Part shown: positions 1 to 9,990 of the stretch, piece by piece
How positions within the stretch are numbered: position 1 is the stretch's first letter
How the letters are laid out: the number at the start of each line of letters is the position of its first letter
NCBI RefSeq assembly: GCF_002000365.1
Contig: NZ_MVBK01000001.1
Span: 53,714-117,713 of the forward strand
From: Thioalkalivibrio denitrificans
GTDB taxonomy: Bacteria; Pseudomonadota; Gammaproteobacteria; Ectothiorhodospirales; Ectothiorhodospiraceae
DNA: 64,000 nt
Direction: 5' to 3'
The notes under the pieces: model-generated
The model's database searches: none
Seen by the model: only the letters and a program-made list of their open reading frames with translations
What the model was told of the DNA's origin: nothing
Translations under genes and position numbers: made by a program

Positions 1-191
1 GTGAGATGGTTCGGCGTCACGCCGAACTCATCACAGATATCCCTACGGTTAACCGCGCCCTCCCAGAGCAACCGTGACTCTAGGAAACGCAGCCGCTGGC
101 GCTGCCCGTGATTCAGGCTTGCGATCCAGCTTTGACGCTGTTGAGCGGTCGGCTTCCGCCGTTGACCGAATTGCACAATGTTTGACCTCAT
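1..191 (-). CDS. BrxR/CapW-like WYL-type transcriptional regulator, N-terminal part only
   Basis: The frame runs off the left edge; about 63 residues are visible from an ATG at 191. After a short basic N-terminus it reads HGQRQRLRFLESRLLWEG and then AVNRRDICDEFGVTPNHL, which matches the winged-HTH start of WYL-domain repressors of the BrxR/CapW group (the LWEG, NR and FGV signature is characteristic from memory). Members of this group act as dimeric DNA-binding repressors of BREX, CBASS and restriction loci. It is divergent from the methyltransferase gene at 306, the usual layout for a regulator and its defence operon. The WYL ligand-binding domain lies outside the window, so completeness cannot be judged. 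Confidence 0.65.
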   Translation of the reverse strand, partial: MRSNIVQFGQRRKPTAQQRQSWIASLNHGQRQRLRFLESRLLWEGAVNRRDICDEFGVTPNHL

Positions 192-204
192 ATAGTCCAC
201 GCAT

Positions 205-223
205 GACGAGTAGGCTGCTCGTC
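205..223. promoter_or_regulatory. Inverted repeat between divergent regulator and methyltransferase genes
   Basis: GACGAG and CTCGTC form a perfect 6-bp dyad with a 7-bp spacer, in the 114-bp intergenic region between the divergent start codons at 191 and 306. The position suits an operator for the regulator encoded to the left. The AT-rich stretch at 227-255 is the likeliest promoter area for the methyltransferase gene, but no clean -35/-10 pair stands out. Function is inferred from position only. Confidence 0.35.
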
Positions 224-305
224 AGCAGTATATCAATGGTTTTAGTTGTATCAAGCTTCATGGTAACCTATGGCCAATAGTCGATTTTAGGAAGGGTCTG
301 CGCCC

Positions 306-3300
306 GTGACCGACTCTATGACACAGCGCTGGCTTGAGGCCTGGGGCTATACCAGGGCCCGGGAAGGACTCCACCGCCGCGGCGACTCCGCGTCACCGTT
401 GCACGCCTACCGCAATGAGATCCAGGAACTGCTTGACCCCGGGAACGAAATCCGCGCCACGGCGGTGTTCGACGTGGAGGGCGTCCCCACGGTGTGCTTT
501 ATCGAAGACGATGGGAGCCTCGCCAACAGTCAGGAGAGCCTGAACCGCATCCGGGAGAAAATCTGGAACCAGAACCTGATTTCAGTAGCGCTCGTAGTGA
601 ATCTAGATCAGGCGCTGGCGCTGCCAGTTGGGCGCAAGACCCTGGAGCCCGAGCGAATCACTTGGGCTCAGCGCGAGCCCAACGGGCCGTATTCCTGTCG
701 CGGTATCCAGACCGGCGAACTATTCCGACGGCACAAAGATTGGTTCGAGCCGGAGGACCGAGTCGATGAGCAGCTCCTGAAAAACCTCAAGCACATGGTC
801 GAGGAGCTGATCGGATTCGGACTGACCAAGGTAGATGCGCAGTACCTCATGGCCCAGGTGCTGTTCATCTCCTATCTGGAACACCGGGATATCGTCGGAG
901 ACCGGTATCGCCGGAAACACCATCTGCGGTGTTTTGAGACGCTGGTGCAGGACGGCGACCGACGGGGCATCGTGCGTCTGATCAAGCGACTTAAAACGGA
1001 TCTCAACGGTGACTTTCTCGAGCCCGAAACGAAGGGTTCCGGCCTCTGGAAGGCGCTTTCGGATGACGCCCTTGAGCTGTTATACCGGTTCTTGCAGCGG
1101 GAGGACCTAGACGGTGGCCAGCGCAGTCTCTGGCGATACGATTTCCGTTACATCCCGGTGGAACTGCTGTCCGGGATTTACGAGACTTTCCTGGCCGACG
1201 ATAAACGGGAGGTAGGTGCCTATTACACCCCACGGCATCTGGCCAACCTCGCCGTCGACCAAGCATTCCGGCATTCGCCGGACATCTTGTCCGAACGCGT
1301 CTATGACGGCGCCTGCGGGTCCGGTATTCTGCTGACTACAGCCTACCGCCGGATGCTCTCATATGCTCAGGCCAAGGCCCGCAAGCCGCTTTCCTTCAGA
1401 GAGCGTCGCAAACTCCTCGAAGGCCACATTTTTGGCTCGGACCTGAATAAGTCTGCCTGCCGAGTAACGGCCTTCAGTCTCTACCTTTCCATGCTGGAAG
1501 GGCTTCAGCCGACGGATATCTCCAAGCTGCAGGACAACAGTCGGGTCAAGCTGCCCAACTTGAGCCAAGGCAATATTATCGGCGGCGTGGATCGCGGCGA
1601 TTTTTTCTCTAATCGCAACCCGCATGCCAACAGCCATAATTTCACGATTCTGCTGTCCAATCCGCCTTGGGTCGAGCCGAAGGGGCGGACTGATCTGCCG
1701 AGTGACACCTGGGCAGCGGAAAATGGATTCAAGCTGCCGCGCCGTCAGACGGCGGCCGCGTTCATGCTTCGTGCACGGGATTGCCTGGCCCCAGAAGGGC
1801 GTCTGTGTCTCATTCTACCGGTTAGTGTTGCTGCGGCGCCCACCAGCGGAAAGTTCATAGGCGATTGGTTGGACTACTACGAGCCGGAGACGCTGATCAA
1901 CTTTGGGGATCTTCGAAAGCTGCTGTTCAGCACCGCTCGGCAACCCTGCATGATTGCCGTGGGTCGGCCCCGTCCCCATGATCAGGTCCGGCAGATTTCC
2001 GGCCGGGAAACCTTCGAGTACTGGGTGCCAAAAGCGGATATTAGCTTGGCCTTTGGTCGCCTGACCCTGCATAGCCAGGACCGCCATGAACTCTCTACCC
2101 GGTTCATCCAGATGGACAATGAGCCGCTGACAACTCTATTTTGGGGAACCAAGCAGGACATGGCCACCATCAGCTCCCTGCGAATGATGGGCCGGCTTGG
2201 GGACATGATCGGAAAAGACGGTCCTTGGAGTAACCGAAAGGGTTATCACGTCCACGACGCGTCCATTACCGATCCGGTGTCTTCGCGGCCACTTAGGGAG
2301 CTGCCGTTCCTGGATGCGCGGAAATTTCACGTCGACGGCCCTGTCCTGGACAAGGTCCTGCTCGAGGACTTCCCGTCCGACATCAAGACCTTGGCCCGGT
2401 TGCCGGATGCGCTCATGGCCGCTTTCAGCGGTCCCAAAATCGTGTTCACAGACGGTATCACCAGTGACCGCAAAGTGCGGGCAGCATTCTCCAGTGAGGC
2501 GTTCACATTCAAGCACAGCATCGGCATGCTCTCCGGCCCGCCGAGGGACGAGCCCCTGATGCGGTTCGTCGCCGCCTACCTTCACTCCAGTCTAGTTCAG
2601 TACATACTGCTGATGACCGCATATCAGGTGAATTTCGAACGTGAGCGGGTCTCACTGAAGGATATTCAGCGCCTGCCCTTTATGCATCCGGACCGTCATG
2701 AGCACTCCGGCCGTGCCTGGCAGATCGTCAAGGAGGTCTCTGAGCAAACTAAACAGTTCGAGAATGCGGGAGGCATACTCCAGCAGGGCTCGGATCCGAA
2801 GAAGCGGGACGAACTGATTCTCGAGTACTTCGGGCTGGACCGTCTGCAGAAGGAGCGCATCAAGGAGGTATCCACCCTTATCGCCCCGAACCTTCAGCCC
2901 GGCACCATCAAGGCACTGGATACGCCCCTACAGCAACGTGCCCACCAGAAACAACTCACCGCCTATGGGCGCTCCCTTCGGGATGAGATTCGAGCCTGGT
3001 CCCGAGCCAGAGGCGGGGTCGGCGATGTAATGGTCGAGGTGATGGCCAATTCCACGCATGTATGCGGCCCGCTGGGTATCGTCAAAGTGACGCCGGCCCC
3101 AAGGGGCGGCCGTGTCCGTGAAAAGTTGCAGGCGGAGGCTGATGATAAGGCCTTCAATGCTGTGCTGGAGGCATTGGGCAAGAAGGGCTTGCTGCCTCTC
3201 GATGCAGGCTCGCTGCTGCAGCTGGCCCCAGACACGGTGGTAAGGTCTGGGGACACCCTGTACCTCGTTAAGCCATTGCTACAGCGCCTCTGGTTGCACT

Positions 3301-3377
3301 CCGAGGCGTACCGCGATGCTGAGAGGATCGTGCGTCGCGTAATGACCGCTCCGCGAGACTTGGAGGTTGCTCAGTGA
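306..3377 (+). CDS. N6-adenine DNA methyltransferase of a restriction/defence system
   Basis: This 1,023-residue protein carries a class I S-adenosylmethionine-dependent methylase core: GAYYTP at about 304-309, DGACGSG (SAM-binding motif I) at 334-340 and the catalytic NPPW at 452-455, the gamma-type order of type I, IIG and PglX-like enzymes. The N-terminal 290 residues look like a HsdM-type helical region. The roughly 500 residues after the core probably hold target recognition, including the conserved-looking VNFERERVSLKDIQRLPF. The start is GTG, with AGGAAGGG about 10 nt upstream; an in-frame ATG lies four codons later. The next gene overlaps it by 4 bp. No nuclease motif was found inside this protein. 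Type IIG, BREX PglX-like or an unnamed two-gene system all remain possible. Confidence 0.8.
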   Translation: MTDSMTQRWLEAWGYTRAREGLHRRGDSASPLHAYRNEIQELLDPGNEIRATAVFDVEGVPTVCFIEDDGSLANSQESLNRIREKIWNQNLISVALVVNLDQALALPVGRKTLEPERITWAQREPNGPYSCRGIQTGELFRRHKDWFEPEDRVDEQLLKNLKHMVEELIGFGLTKVDAQYLMAQVLFISYLEHRDIVGDRYRRKHHLRCFETLVQDGDRRGIVRLIKRLKTDLNGDFLEPETKGSGLWKALSDDALELLYRFLQREDLDGGQRSLWRYDFRYIPVELLSGIYETFLADDKREVGAYYTPRHLANLAVDQAFRHSPDILSERVYDGACGSGILLTTAYRRMLSYAQAKARKPLSFRERRKLLEGHIFGSDLNKSACRVTAFSLYLSMLEGLQPTDISKLQDNSRVKLPNLSQGNIIGGVDRGDFFSNRNPHANSHNFTILLSNPPWVEPKGRTDLPSDTWAAENGFKLPRRQTAAAFMLRARDCLAPEGRLCLILPVSVAAAPTSGKFIGDWLDYYEPETLINFGDLRKLLFSTARQPCMIAVGRPRPHDQVRQISGRETFEYWVPKADISLAFGRLTLHSQDRHELSTRFIQMDNEPLTTLFWGTKQDMATISSLRMMGRLGDMIGKDGPWSNRKGYHVHDASITDPVSSRPLRELPFLDARKFHVDGPVLDKVLLEDFPSDIKTLARLPDALMAAFSGPKIVFTDGITSDRKVRAAFSSEAFTFKHSIGMLSGPPRDEPLMRFVAAYLHSSLVQYILLMTAYQVNFERERVSLKDIQRLPFMHPDRHEHSGRAWQIVKEVSEQTKQFENAGGILQQGSDPKKRDELILEYFGLDRLQKERIKEVSTLIAPNLQPGTIKALDTPLQQRAHQKQLTAYGRSLRDEIRAWSRARGGVGDVMVEVMANSTHVCGPLGIVKVTPAPRGGRVREKLQAEADDKAFNAVLEALGKKGLLPLDAGSLLQLAPDTVVRSGDTLYLVKPLLQRLWLHSEAYRDAERIVRRVMTAPRDLEVAQ

Positions 3378-4042
3378 GACGACGCTTTAGCTGGGAGGAG
3401 TTGCTTCCAGTAGAGGAGACACGTGCGGCAACGGCGTTCATGATCGAGGTATGGAAGAAGGCATCGAGTGCCAATCCGAAAGACTTTAAATACAGCGCAC
3501 GCGAACCCGATCTAACCGGGATGCTCACCTATTACCTGCATCAACTTGGAGCGGACGGAAGAATCCTCGGTTTCTGGAATGCTGAGACACAAATGCCGAG
3601 GAAACGCGGGATCGGGCGCCTGTCTCGAACCCGGAAAGACCTCTCATACCAGTCGAACTTATCAGGCGGCCGCCTGGACCTCACTTTCGAGTTCAAAAAA
3701 ATTACAACATCCAACCTGGGCGCCTACCGTGGCGATGGGGGAATGAAGCGGTTTGTAGATGGTGACTACGCGATCGGAAAACCGCTTGCCTTCATGGTTG
3801 GGATCTCCAGGCCGGGTGATATGGCACCGATCAAACACCTGCGCCGCTCACTGATGAATAAGGCAACCCAGAGGGTCTTGAGGATGGTGCGCGATGGCTC
3901 CGGACGCTACTTGGTCGAGCCGTCTGAAGCCGTGCCCGGCTTCTGCCAATTTGATACCGAACACAACCGTCCCCGTGGCAAAGCGCCTGCTCACGGCACT
4001 ATCACGTTGGGACACATTTTCTTGGAGTGCCCTAGTTCCTAA
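3374..4042 (+). CDS. Protein coupled to the methyltransferase, possible PD-(D/E)XK nuclease
   Basis: The 222-residue product starts at a GTG that overlaps the methyltransferase stop codon (GTGA), so the two are translationally coupled. I do not recognise the family. Residues 98-110 read GGRLDLTFEFKKI, where D102, E106 and K108 resemble the D...E-x-K signature of PD-(D/E)XK nucleases on adjacent strands. The D-E spacing is short, so this is only suggestive. A following GDGGMKRFVDGDYA patch and a charged C-terminus fit a cytosolic DNA-acting protein. Context implies it is the effector, or an essential partner, of the methyltransferase. The stop codon lies inside the palindrome at 4032-4090. Confidence 0.55.
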   Translation: MRRRFSWEELLPVEETRAATAFMIEVWKKASSANPKDFKYSAREPDLTGMLTYYLHQLGADGRILGFWNAETQMPRKRGIGRLSRTRKDLSYQSNLSGGRLDLTFEFKKITTSNLGAYRGDGGMKRFVDGDYAIGKPLAFMVGISRPGDMAPIKHLRRSLMNKATQRVLRMVRDGSGRYLVEPSEAVPGFCQFDTEHNRPRGKAPAHGTITLGHIFLECPSS

Positions 4043-4090
4043 GCATTTGTCCGACATGCTGCGCACGCAGGATAAATGCTTAGGAACTAG
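4032..4090. repeat. Long interrupted palindrome at the 3' end of the defence operon
   Basis: Two 21-nt arms (4032-4052 and 4070-4090), reading CTAGTTCCTAAGCATTTGTCC and its complement with one mismatch, flank a 17-nt loop. The left arm contains the stop codon of the preceding gene. There is no T-run, so it is not a standard intrinsic terminator, although the stem would be very stable in RNA. It lacks integron attC core sites. It could protect the mRNA 3' end or be a recombination/mobile-element end. The following 366 bases, to the recombinase gene, hold no gene that I can support. Confidence 0.75.
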
Positions 4091-4456
4091 ATGCTCAACA
4101 CCGTTATGTGGCAGCAGGGTGTAGTCTCAGTGCGTATTCGACGCTCATTCGGCCACCCATTCCGCGACCGTGCGACGGCAGGTGCACTATATTGCGTTGG
4201 CACCTGGCATAGCCATTTATCCGAGACAGGTGGCTCTGGGCGCGACTACGCTACATGGGCGATCATCGCGGTGGGTTGCGCTTCTCAGCCTTGGTGTTGC
4301 TGATTCAAATCCCCTCTTCATATCAAGCCGCGCAGGCAGTCGACGCCCACGATAGGAGTACACTTGCGGCCTGAAGCGAGGGGCTTTCACCGTTTCATTT
4401 GCCCTTTCGGTTAGGGCCATTGCCGTTATCCGGCCATTCCCTTCCAGCCCTTTCAG

Positions 4457-5059
4457 TTATCGCCTTTTTGGGGCCTTTCCCTCCGCCATTTTCTCCCGGA
4501 GAGCGGAGCGGCCACCGGGCAGGTATCGGTAGAGGGTGGAAGGGGAGACTCCGAGCCGCTTGGCGACGTCCTCTGCTGTTATCGTCTCGTCGGCCAACAT
4601 GGCTGTAGCGGCCGTGAGATCTTTCTCTGTGAGGGCAGGTGGGCGGCCGCCTCGGCGTCCGCGTGCCCGGGCGGCTTGGAGGCCTGCGACAGTGCGCTCC
4701 CTGATGATGGCACGCTCGAACTCGGCCAGGGCGGCGAAGATGTGGAACACCAATTTGCCGCCGGAGGTGGTTGTGTCGATGGCCTCGGTGAGGGAGCGGA
4801 ATCCGATATTTCGCTCCCCGAGGGATTCCACCGTCTCGATCAGCTGCTTGATGGAGCGGGCCAAGCGATCAAGGCGCCAGACGACCAAGGTGTCGCCGGG
4901 TCGCATGAAGTCGAGGGCGGCGAGCAGTTCGGGTCTGTCTCGCTGAGCGCCGGACGCCTTCTCGGTGAATACGCGGTCACACCCCGCTGCGTGTAAGGCA
5001 TCGAGTTGGAGGGCAGGGTCCTGGTCCTGGGTTGACACCCTTGCGTATCCGATGAGCAT
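4457..5059 (-). CDS. Serine recombinase (resolvase/invertase family)
   Basis: The 200-residue length is typical of small serine recombinases. It starts MLIGYARVST with the nucleophilic serine at position 9, continues with the RLDRLARS and EFERAIIRERT active-site signatures, and ends in a HTH domain (TAEDVAKRLGVSPSTLYRYL). It cuts and rejoins DNA at paired sites as a tetramer. Tn3-type resolvases and Pin-type invertases share this architecture; the res-like repeats directly upstream favour resolvase. No Tn3 transposase is nearby, so it is probably a transposon relic or a stand-alone resolvase. The start codon is unambiguous. Confidence 0.9.
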   Translation of the reverse strand: MLIGYARVSTQDQDPALQLDALHAAGCDRVFTEKASGAQRDRPELLAALDFMRPGDTLVVWRLDRLARSIKQLIETVESLGERNIGFRSLTEAIDTTTSGGKLVFHIFAALAEFERAIIRERTVAGLQAARARGRRGGRPPALTEKDLTAATAMLADETITAEDVAKRLGVSPSTLYRYLPGGRSALREKMAEGKAPKRR

Positions 5060-5069
5060 CGCGCTGTTC

Positions 5070-5130
5070 TCTCAAAACTCGTATAAATCGTACGTTTCGA
5101 GAGAGAATGTTTCAAGAGACAGTTTTGAGA
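5070..5130. promoter_or_regulatory. Res-like recombination/operator site upstream of the recombinase
   Basis: TCTCAAAACT (5070-5079) and AGTTTTGAGA (5121-5130) are perfect 10-bp inverted repeats 41 bp apart. Between them lie TTTCGAGAG (5095-5103) and TTTCAAGAG (5110-5118) as near-direct repeats. Clustered half-sites immediately upstream of a resolvase gene are the normal form of res, where the enzyme also represses its own promoter. Subsite assignment is inference. Confidence 0.5.
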
Positions 5131-5464
5131 TACTTCCAGCCTCCGCGTGGTACCGGTTCAGGACTCGCCCCTGCGCTATCCCTAAAACGGTGGTTTTCCG
5201 GACACGATCTGGAGACCTCCGTGAAGCCTTCGCGGGACTTGTGCGGCCGGCGCGCTGCCGATGAGGAGTGCATTGTCACAACCCGATTGAATTGAGCGCA
5301 AGGCTCGATTGTTCTTGACTGATTTATTGGCAATCATTATGATTTAGATTGAATCGAAGTGTGTAGGAAGAACCGTACCAGAAGTGGATAAGTTCGCGAC
5401 TGAGCGTGAGGGCCTGGCGATCAGCTTTAGCAGCCGCTGTTCGCCCTGAGCTAAGCCGGCCTAG

Positions 5465-5637
5465 ACCTCGATCGAAGGCTCGGGTGATGTCACCGCCCAC
5501 GGTCAGGCCGCATACCTGGATGTCCGGATCAACGGTTCCAGCGATGTGGACACCAGCGTGCTGGTCGCCGACCGCGCTAGTCTGTAGGGGGCGGGTTCGG
5601 GCGCCATCGAGGCATTCGTTCGTTCCGAGGTACGCGC
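5465..5637 (+). pseudogene. Decayed fragment of a DUF2807 (GIN-type) surface/adhesin-like domain
   Basis: The forward frame from 5465 to the TAG at 5585-5587 reads GSGDVTAHGQAAYLDVRING and then SSDVDTSVLVADRASL. A second open piece contains GSGAIEAFVRSEVRA before a stop near 5635. The repeated GSGD/GSG turns with alternating hydrophobic strands are the beta-solenoid pattern of DUF2807 proteins. There is no start codon or signal peptide and several stops interrupt it, so it is a remnant. The stretch 5131-5464 holds nothing else that I can support. Confidence 0.5.
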
Positions 5638-5703
5638 TTGACTCGCCGTTTCCGGCGACAGCATGGTGCAATATTGCCGCCACTGTGGCATAGGAGAATT
5701 CAC

Positions 5704-5973
5704 ATGCCCAAAGTTGAAACCCGTGTATTGACCGCACACGTGCCTGTCCCGCTCGCCGAGAAGGTTGACCAGTTGGCCCAGCGCCTCGAACGCTCGCGCG
5801 GCTGGGTCATGAAACAGGCTCTTTCGGCCTGGGTCGCTCAGGAGGAAGAGCGCGACCGGCTGACGCATGAGGCGTTGGCCGATGTGGACGCCGGTCGCGT
5901 CATAGACCACCAGGCAGTGCAGGCGTGGGCGGATAGCTTGAGCACCGATGAACCACAGCCGCTGCCTCGCTGA
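5704..5973 (+). CDS. Ribbon-helix-helix antitoxin (CopG/ParD type)
   Basis: The 89-residue protein starts at the ATG at 5704, after TAGGAG with good spacing; an in-frame ATG at 5638 would add residues from the DUF2807 debris and is rejected. Residues 1-45 (VETRVLTAHVPVPLAEKVDQ, then LAQRLERSRGWVMKQAL) match the RHH DNA-binding fold. The acidic C-terminal half (EEERDRLTHEALADVDAG) is the usual toxin-binding tail. It should neutralise the toxin encoded next and autorepress the pair. The stop codon overlaps the toxin ATG. Confidence 0.88.
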   Translation: MPKVETRVLTAHVPVPLAEKVDQLAQRLERSRGWVMKQALSAWVAQEEERDRLTHEALADVDAGRVIDHQAVQAWADSLSTDEPQPLPR

Positions 5974-6248
5974 TGGAGCTGAAGTGGACCAGCAAGGCGC
6001 TTTCCGACCTGGCGCGCCTGTACGAATTTCTGTCCCCTGTGAATAGGCCAGCCGCTGCACGGGCAGTGCAGGCGTTGACCAAGGCTCCGACGATCCTGCT
6101 GACCAACCCGCGTGTCGGCGAGCAATTGTTCGAATTCCAGCCGCGTGAGGTCCGGCGGATTTTGATTGGACACTATGAGATGCGCTACGAGATCCAGCAT
6201 GAGACGATCTACGTGCTACGGCTGTGGCATACGAGGGAAGATCGGTAG
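5973..6248 (+). CDS. ParE/RelE-family toxin
   Basis: The 91-residue protein has the ParE layout: MELKWTSKALSDLARLYEFL helical hairpin, then LTNPRVGEQLFEF and the beta-strand block VRRILIGHYEMRYEI with a closing VLRLWHTRED. ParE toxins poison DNA gyrase and RelE relatives cleave mRNA; the C-terminal LWHTRED is typical of the ParE/plasmid-stabilisation branch. Its ATG overlaps the antitoxin stop (TGATG), the usual type II arrangement. It probably stabilises the mobile element. Confidence 0.88.
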   Translation: MELKWTSKALSDLARLYEFLSPVNRPAAARAVQALTKAPTILLTNPRVGEQLFEFQPREVRRILIGHYEMRYEIQHETIYVLRLWHTREDR

Positions 6249-7037
6249 TCCCGATGGCTTACATCATCGCCGCATGGTGCCATCCTCAGAACCGATGGCG
6301 CGACAGCCAGTTTCTCCACTAGGCCAGACAGGTATACGCCAAGACCAAGGGTGGTTGTGTTCCGAAGTGCGCGGGCAGCCTGGTGTACACGCCTTGCCTG
6401 TCGGGAGCAGGCATTCGGAATGCGCCCGCAAGGCCTGAGCAGTTTGACTCAATAGATCCCCATAACCAGTACATGAGCTTCTGCTGTTGCGGCAGAGTTT
6501 TGCGCGCCGTCCAGTGGGGGATTGTCGATACTCCCGCTACGAACGGCAGTAACATATCCGGGCCAAGCATTCGAATTCGGTATAATCCCCATGGTTATGT
6601 AAGCTCAAACCATCATCCAGGGACACGGGCTGCGAGAACAATGGAGTATACGAGCAGGCAGTACTCGCGACGGGATCCCAGCCGTCGAGTGATCCTCACT
6701 CGACGATTACCGACTCGGGCACTTTTGTCCCCGAGCGTCAAGCGAGCTTTTCGATTCCGAGATTACGATCAAAGCCCGACCCTCCGGTGGCCTATCCTCG
6801 GTTCAGACCATCACTTCCCGCGCACCGGGGGGGGCAGGTATTGTGCGGCGAATGTGTCGCATAGAGCGTTACACTGCGTGTTTGCAGGATAACATCCACC
6901 GTGGAGATCTGGGACCGCTGCCCACGGTATTCATTCGCCGGCCAAACACGGGCGCAACTTGCGCGGTCCTGGGGATTTACGCGGCTGTTAGGTCGCATAC
7001 ACATAGTTGGGCGGCTGCGCACCGAAACAGTCTCAGT
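6249..7037. other. 789-bp stretch without a supportable gene
   Basis: An open frame at 6383-6892 on the plus strand exists, but its Arg/Ser/Pro-rich composition and lack of domains suggest chance. No RNA gene, IS end or long repeat was recognised. The region separates the toxin gene from the converging mer operon. Confidence 0.5.
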
Positions 7038-8874
<1,837 letters not shown>

Positions 8875-8904
8875 GGTCTTGATCTCCTGAAATGGAATGG
8901 ATTT

Positions 8905-9297
8905 TCAGCTCAACACGGCGCCGATCAAGTACGGCGCGACGGCCGACAGGGCCACCAGCCCGGAAGTCACCCAGAACACTACGCGGTAGACACGTTTCAC
9001 CTCGGGCACGGCGCACGCCTCGCCTTCCGCGCACTCGGTCTGTGGCCGGTAAAGCCGCCGCCAGGCGAAGAACAGGGCCACCGCAGCGATGCCGATAAAC
9101 AGCCAGCGATAGGGGTAAAGGGCGTGCAGGTTGGACAGCCAGGCGCCGCCCAGCCCCAGCATCACCAGAACAAATGGCAACACACAGCAGACCGAGGCGA
9201 GGGCCGCGCCGAGCCCGCCGAGTCCCAGCAGGCCCCTGTCGGCATTATTTGCGAGCGGAGCCGAGCGCCGGCTAATTGGGGTGTCATGGTCATTCAT
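8905..9297 (-). CDS. merT: Mercuric ion transporter MerT
   Basis: The 130-residue inner-membrane protein has three predicted membrane segments (about 24-51, 64-80 and 105-128). The first carries the vicinal pair ASVCC (C37, C38) and the cytosolic loop holds C89 and C95, the two cysteine pairs that relay Hg(II) from MerP to MerA. It is the first gene after the MerR-controlled promoter, with the start at ATG 9297 preceded by GAAAGA. The upstream leader is about 100 nt. Confidence 0.95.
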   Translation of the reverse strand: MNDHDTPISRRSAPLANNADRGLLGLGGLGAALASVCCVLPFVLVMLGLGGAWLSNLHALYPYRWLFIGIAAVALFFAWRRLYRPQTECAEGEACAVPEVKRVYRVVFWVTSGLVALSAVAPYLIGAVLS

Positions 9298-9393
9298 TCT
9301 TTCAAACTCCGGTTGCTGTTCGAGAATCTGCGTAACCGCCGCACGGGGCAGAAATCCGCATTGATGCGATTGACGAGACGTGGCACAGGGACC

Positions 9394-9424
9394 ACCATAG
9401 ACCCTGTAGTGGCTACAGGGTCAA
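9394..9424 (-). promoter_or_regulatory. MerR-type promoter/operator for merTPA
   Basis: On the minus strand TTGACC (-35, 9419-9424) and TATGGT (-10, 9394-9399) are separated by exactly 19 bp. The spacer region contains a perfect 10-bp dyad, GACCCTGTAG and CTACAGGGTC with a 3-bp centre (9400-9422). The overlong spacer with central dyad is the hallmark of MerR-controlled promoters, where Hg-bound MerR untwists the DNA to activate. The same operator would repress the divergent merR gene, which begins 9 bp away. Confidence 0.93.
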
Positions 9425-9430
9425 GAGCCC

Positions 9431-9847
9431 ATGCGTATCGGAGAGCTCGCGCGTCAGACCGGTTGTCAGGTTGAGACCATTCGCTATTACGAGCGGGTGG
9501 GCATCCTGCCAGAACCAAAACGGGGGCAGAACAACTATCGGCACTACGTAGATGCTCACCGGCGCCGCCTGCAGTTTGTCCGCCGCTGCCGGGAGCTTGG
9601 ATTCACGCTGGAAGAAGTTCGGACGCTGCTCAGCATGATAGACGGCGGCACTTATAGTTGCGCAGAAGTGGAGGCGCTGGGGCGCGGTCACCTCGAAGCG
9701 GTCCGTTCGAAAATCGCCGATCTCAGACAGATGGAGTCAACACTGAGTGAACTGGTGTCCACGTGCCATGGCGGAGACACGCCGGACTGTTCGTTTCTCG
9801 AGGAATTATTCGAGGGACAATTTGAGCATAAAGCCGCCCAACAATAG
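9431..9847 (+). CDS. merR: Mercury-responsive regulator MerR
   Basis: The 138-residue protein has the MerR winged helix at 1-70 (MRIGELARQTGCQVETIRYY, then ERVGILPEP) and a dimerisation helix. Metal-binding cysteines are at 77, 112 and 120, matching the C82/C117/C126 triad of characterised MerR in order and nearly in spacing. It is divergent from merTPA across the 19-bp-spacer promoter. The start ATG 9431 has no good Shine-Dalgarno, consistent with a very short leader. Its last codons overlap a GCCCAAC attC-type core site, hinting that integron-like recombination joined the mer genes to the tract on the right. Confidence 0.95.
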   Translation: MRIGELARQTGCQVETIRYYERVGILPEPKRGQNNYRHYVDAHRRRLQFVRRCRELGFTLEEVRTLLSMIDGGTYSCAEVEALGRGHLEAVRSKIADLRQMESTLSELVSTCHGGDTPDCSFLEELFEGQFEHKAAQQ

Positions 9848-9913
9848 CTTCAACGCGGACCGGCTTTTCCGCTGGCGCTCCAAAGCCGGCCGGTGGAAGC
9901 TGAGGCAAACTAC
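9836..9913 (+). other. attC-like site, right end degenerate
   Basis: GCCCAAC (9836-9842, fits RYYYAAC) is followed by CAATAGCTTCAACGCGGACC and, after a loop, by GCCGGCCGGTGGAAGCTGAGG. GCTTC/GAAGC and CCGGC/GCCGG pair into the imperfect hairpin typical of integron attC sites. The expected GTTRRRY core at the right is not present, so recombination activity is doubtful. A separate hairpin at 9930-9953 follows. Recognised by eye; no covariance search was possible. Confidence 0.5.
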
Positions 9914-9990
9914 TATCGGCAACTCGCCAGTCAGGCCGCGATGGCGGCTTGACTTAAACCAACCAGCCTCCGCGATACCCGGGGCGGTTC

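Noticed and set aside
4032..4090. Palindrome as an integron attC
   Set aside because: Lacks RYYYAAC and GTTRRRY cores and extrahelical bases; perfect symmetry argues for another origin.
4285..4330. tRNA 3'-end-like string (GATTCAAATCCC) as an integration scar
   Set aside because: No matching acceptor stem, anticodon arm or D arm upstream; too short to support.
6383..6892. 169-aa open frame between the toxin gene and merA
   Set aside because: Low-information, Arg/Ser/Pro-rich product, no ribosome site or domain; typical of chance frames in GC-rich DNA.
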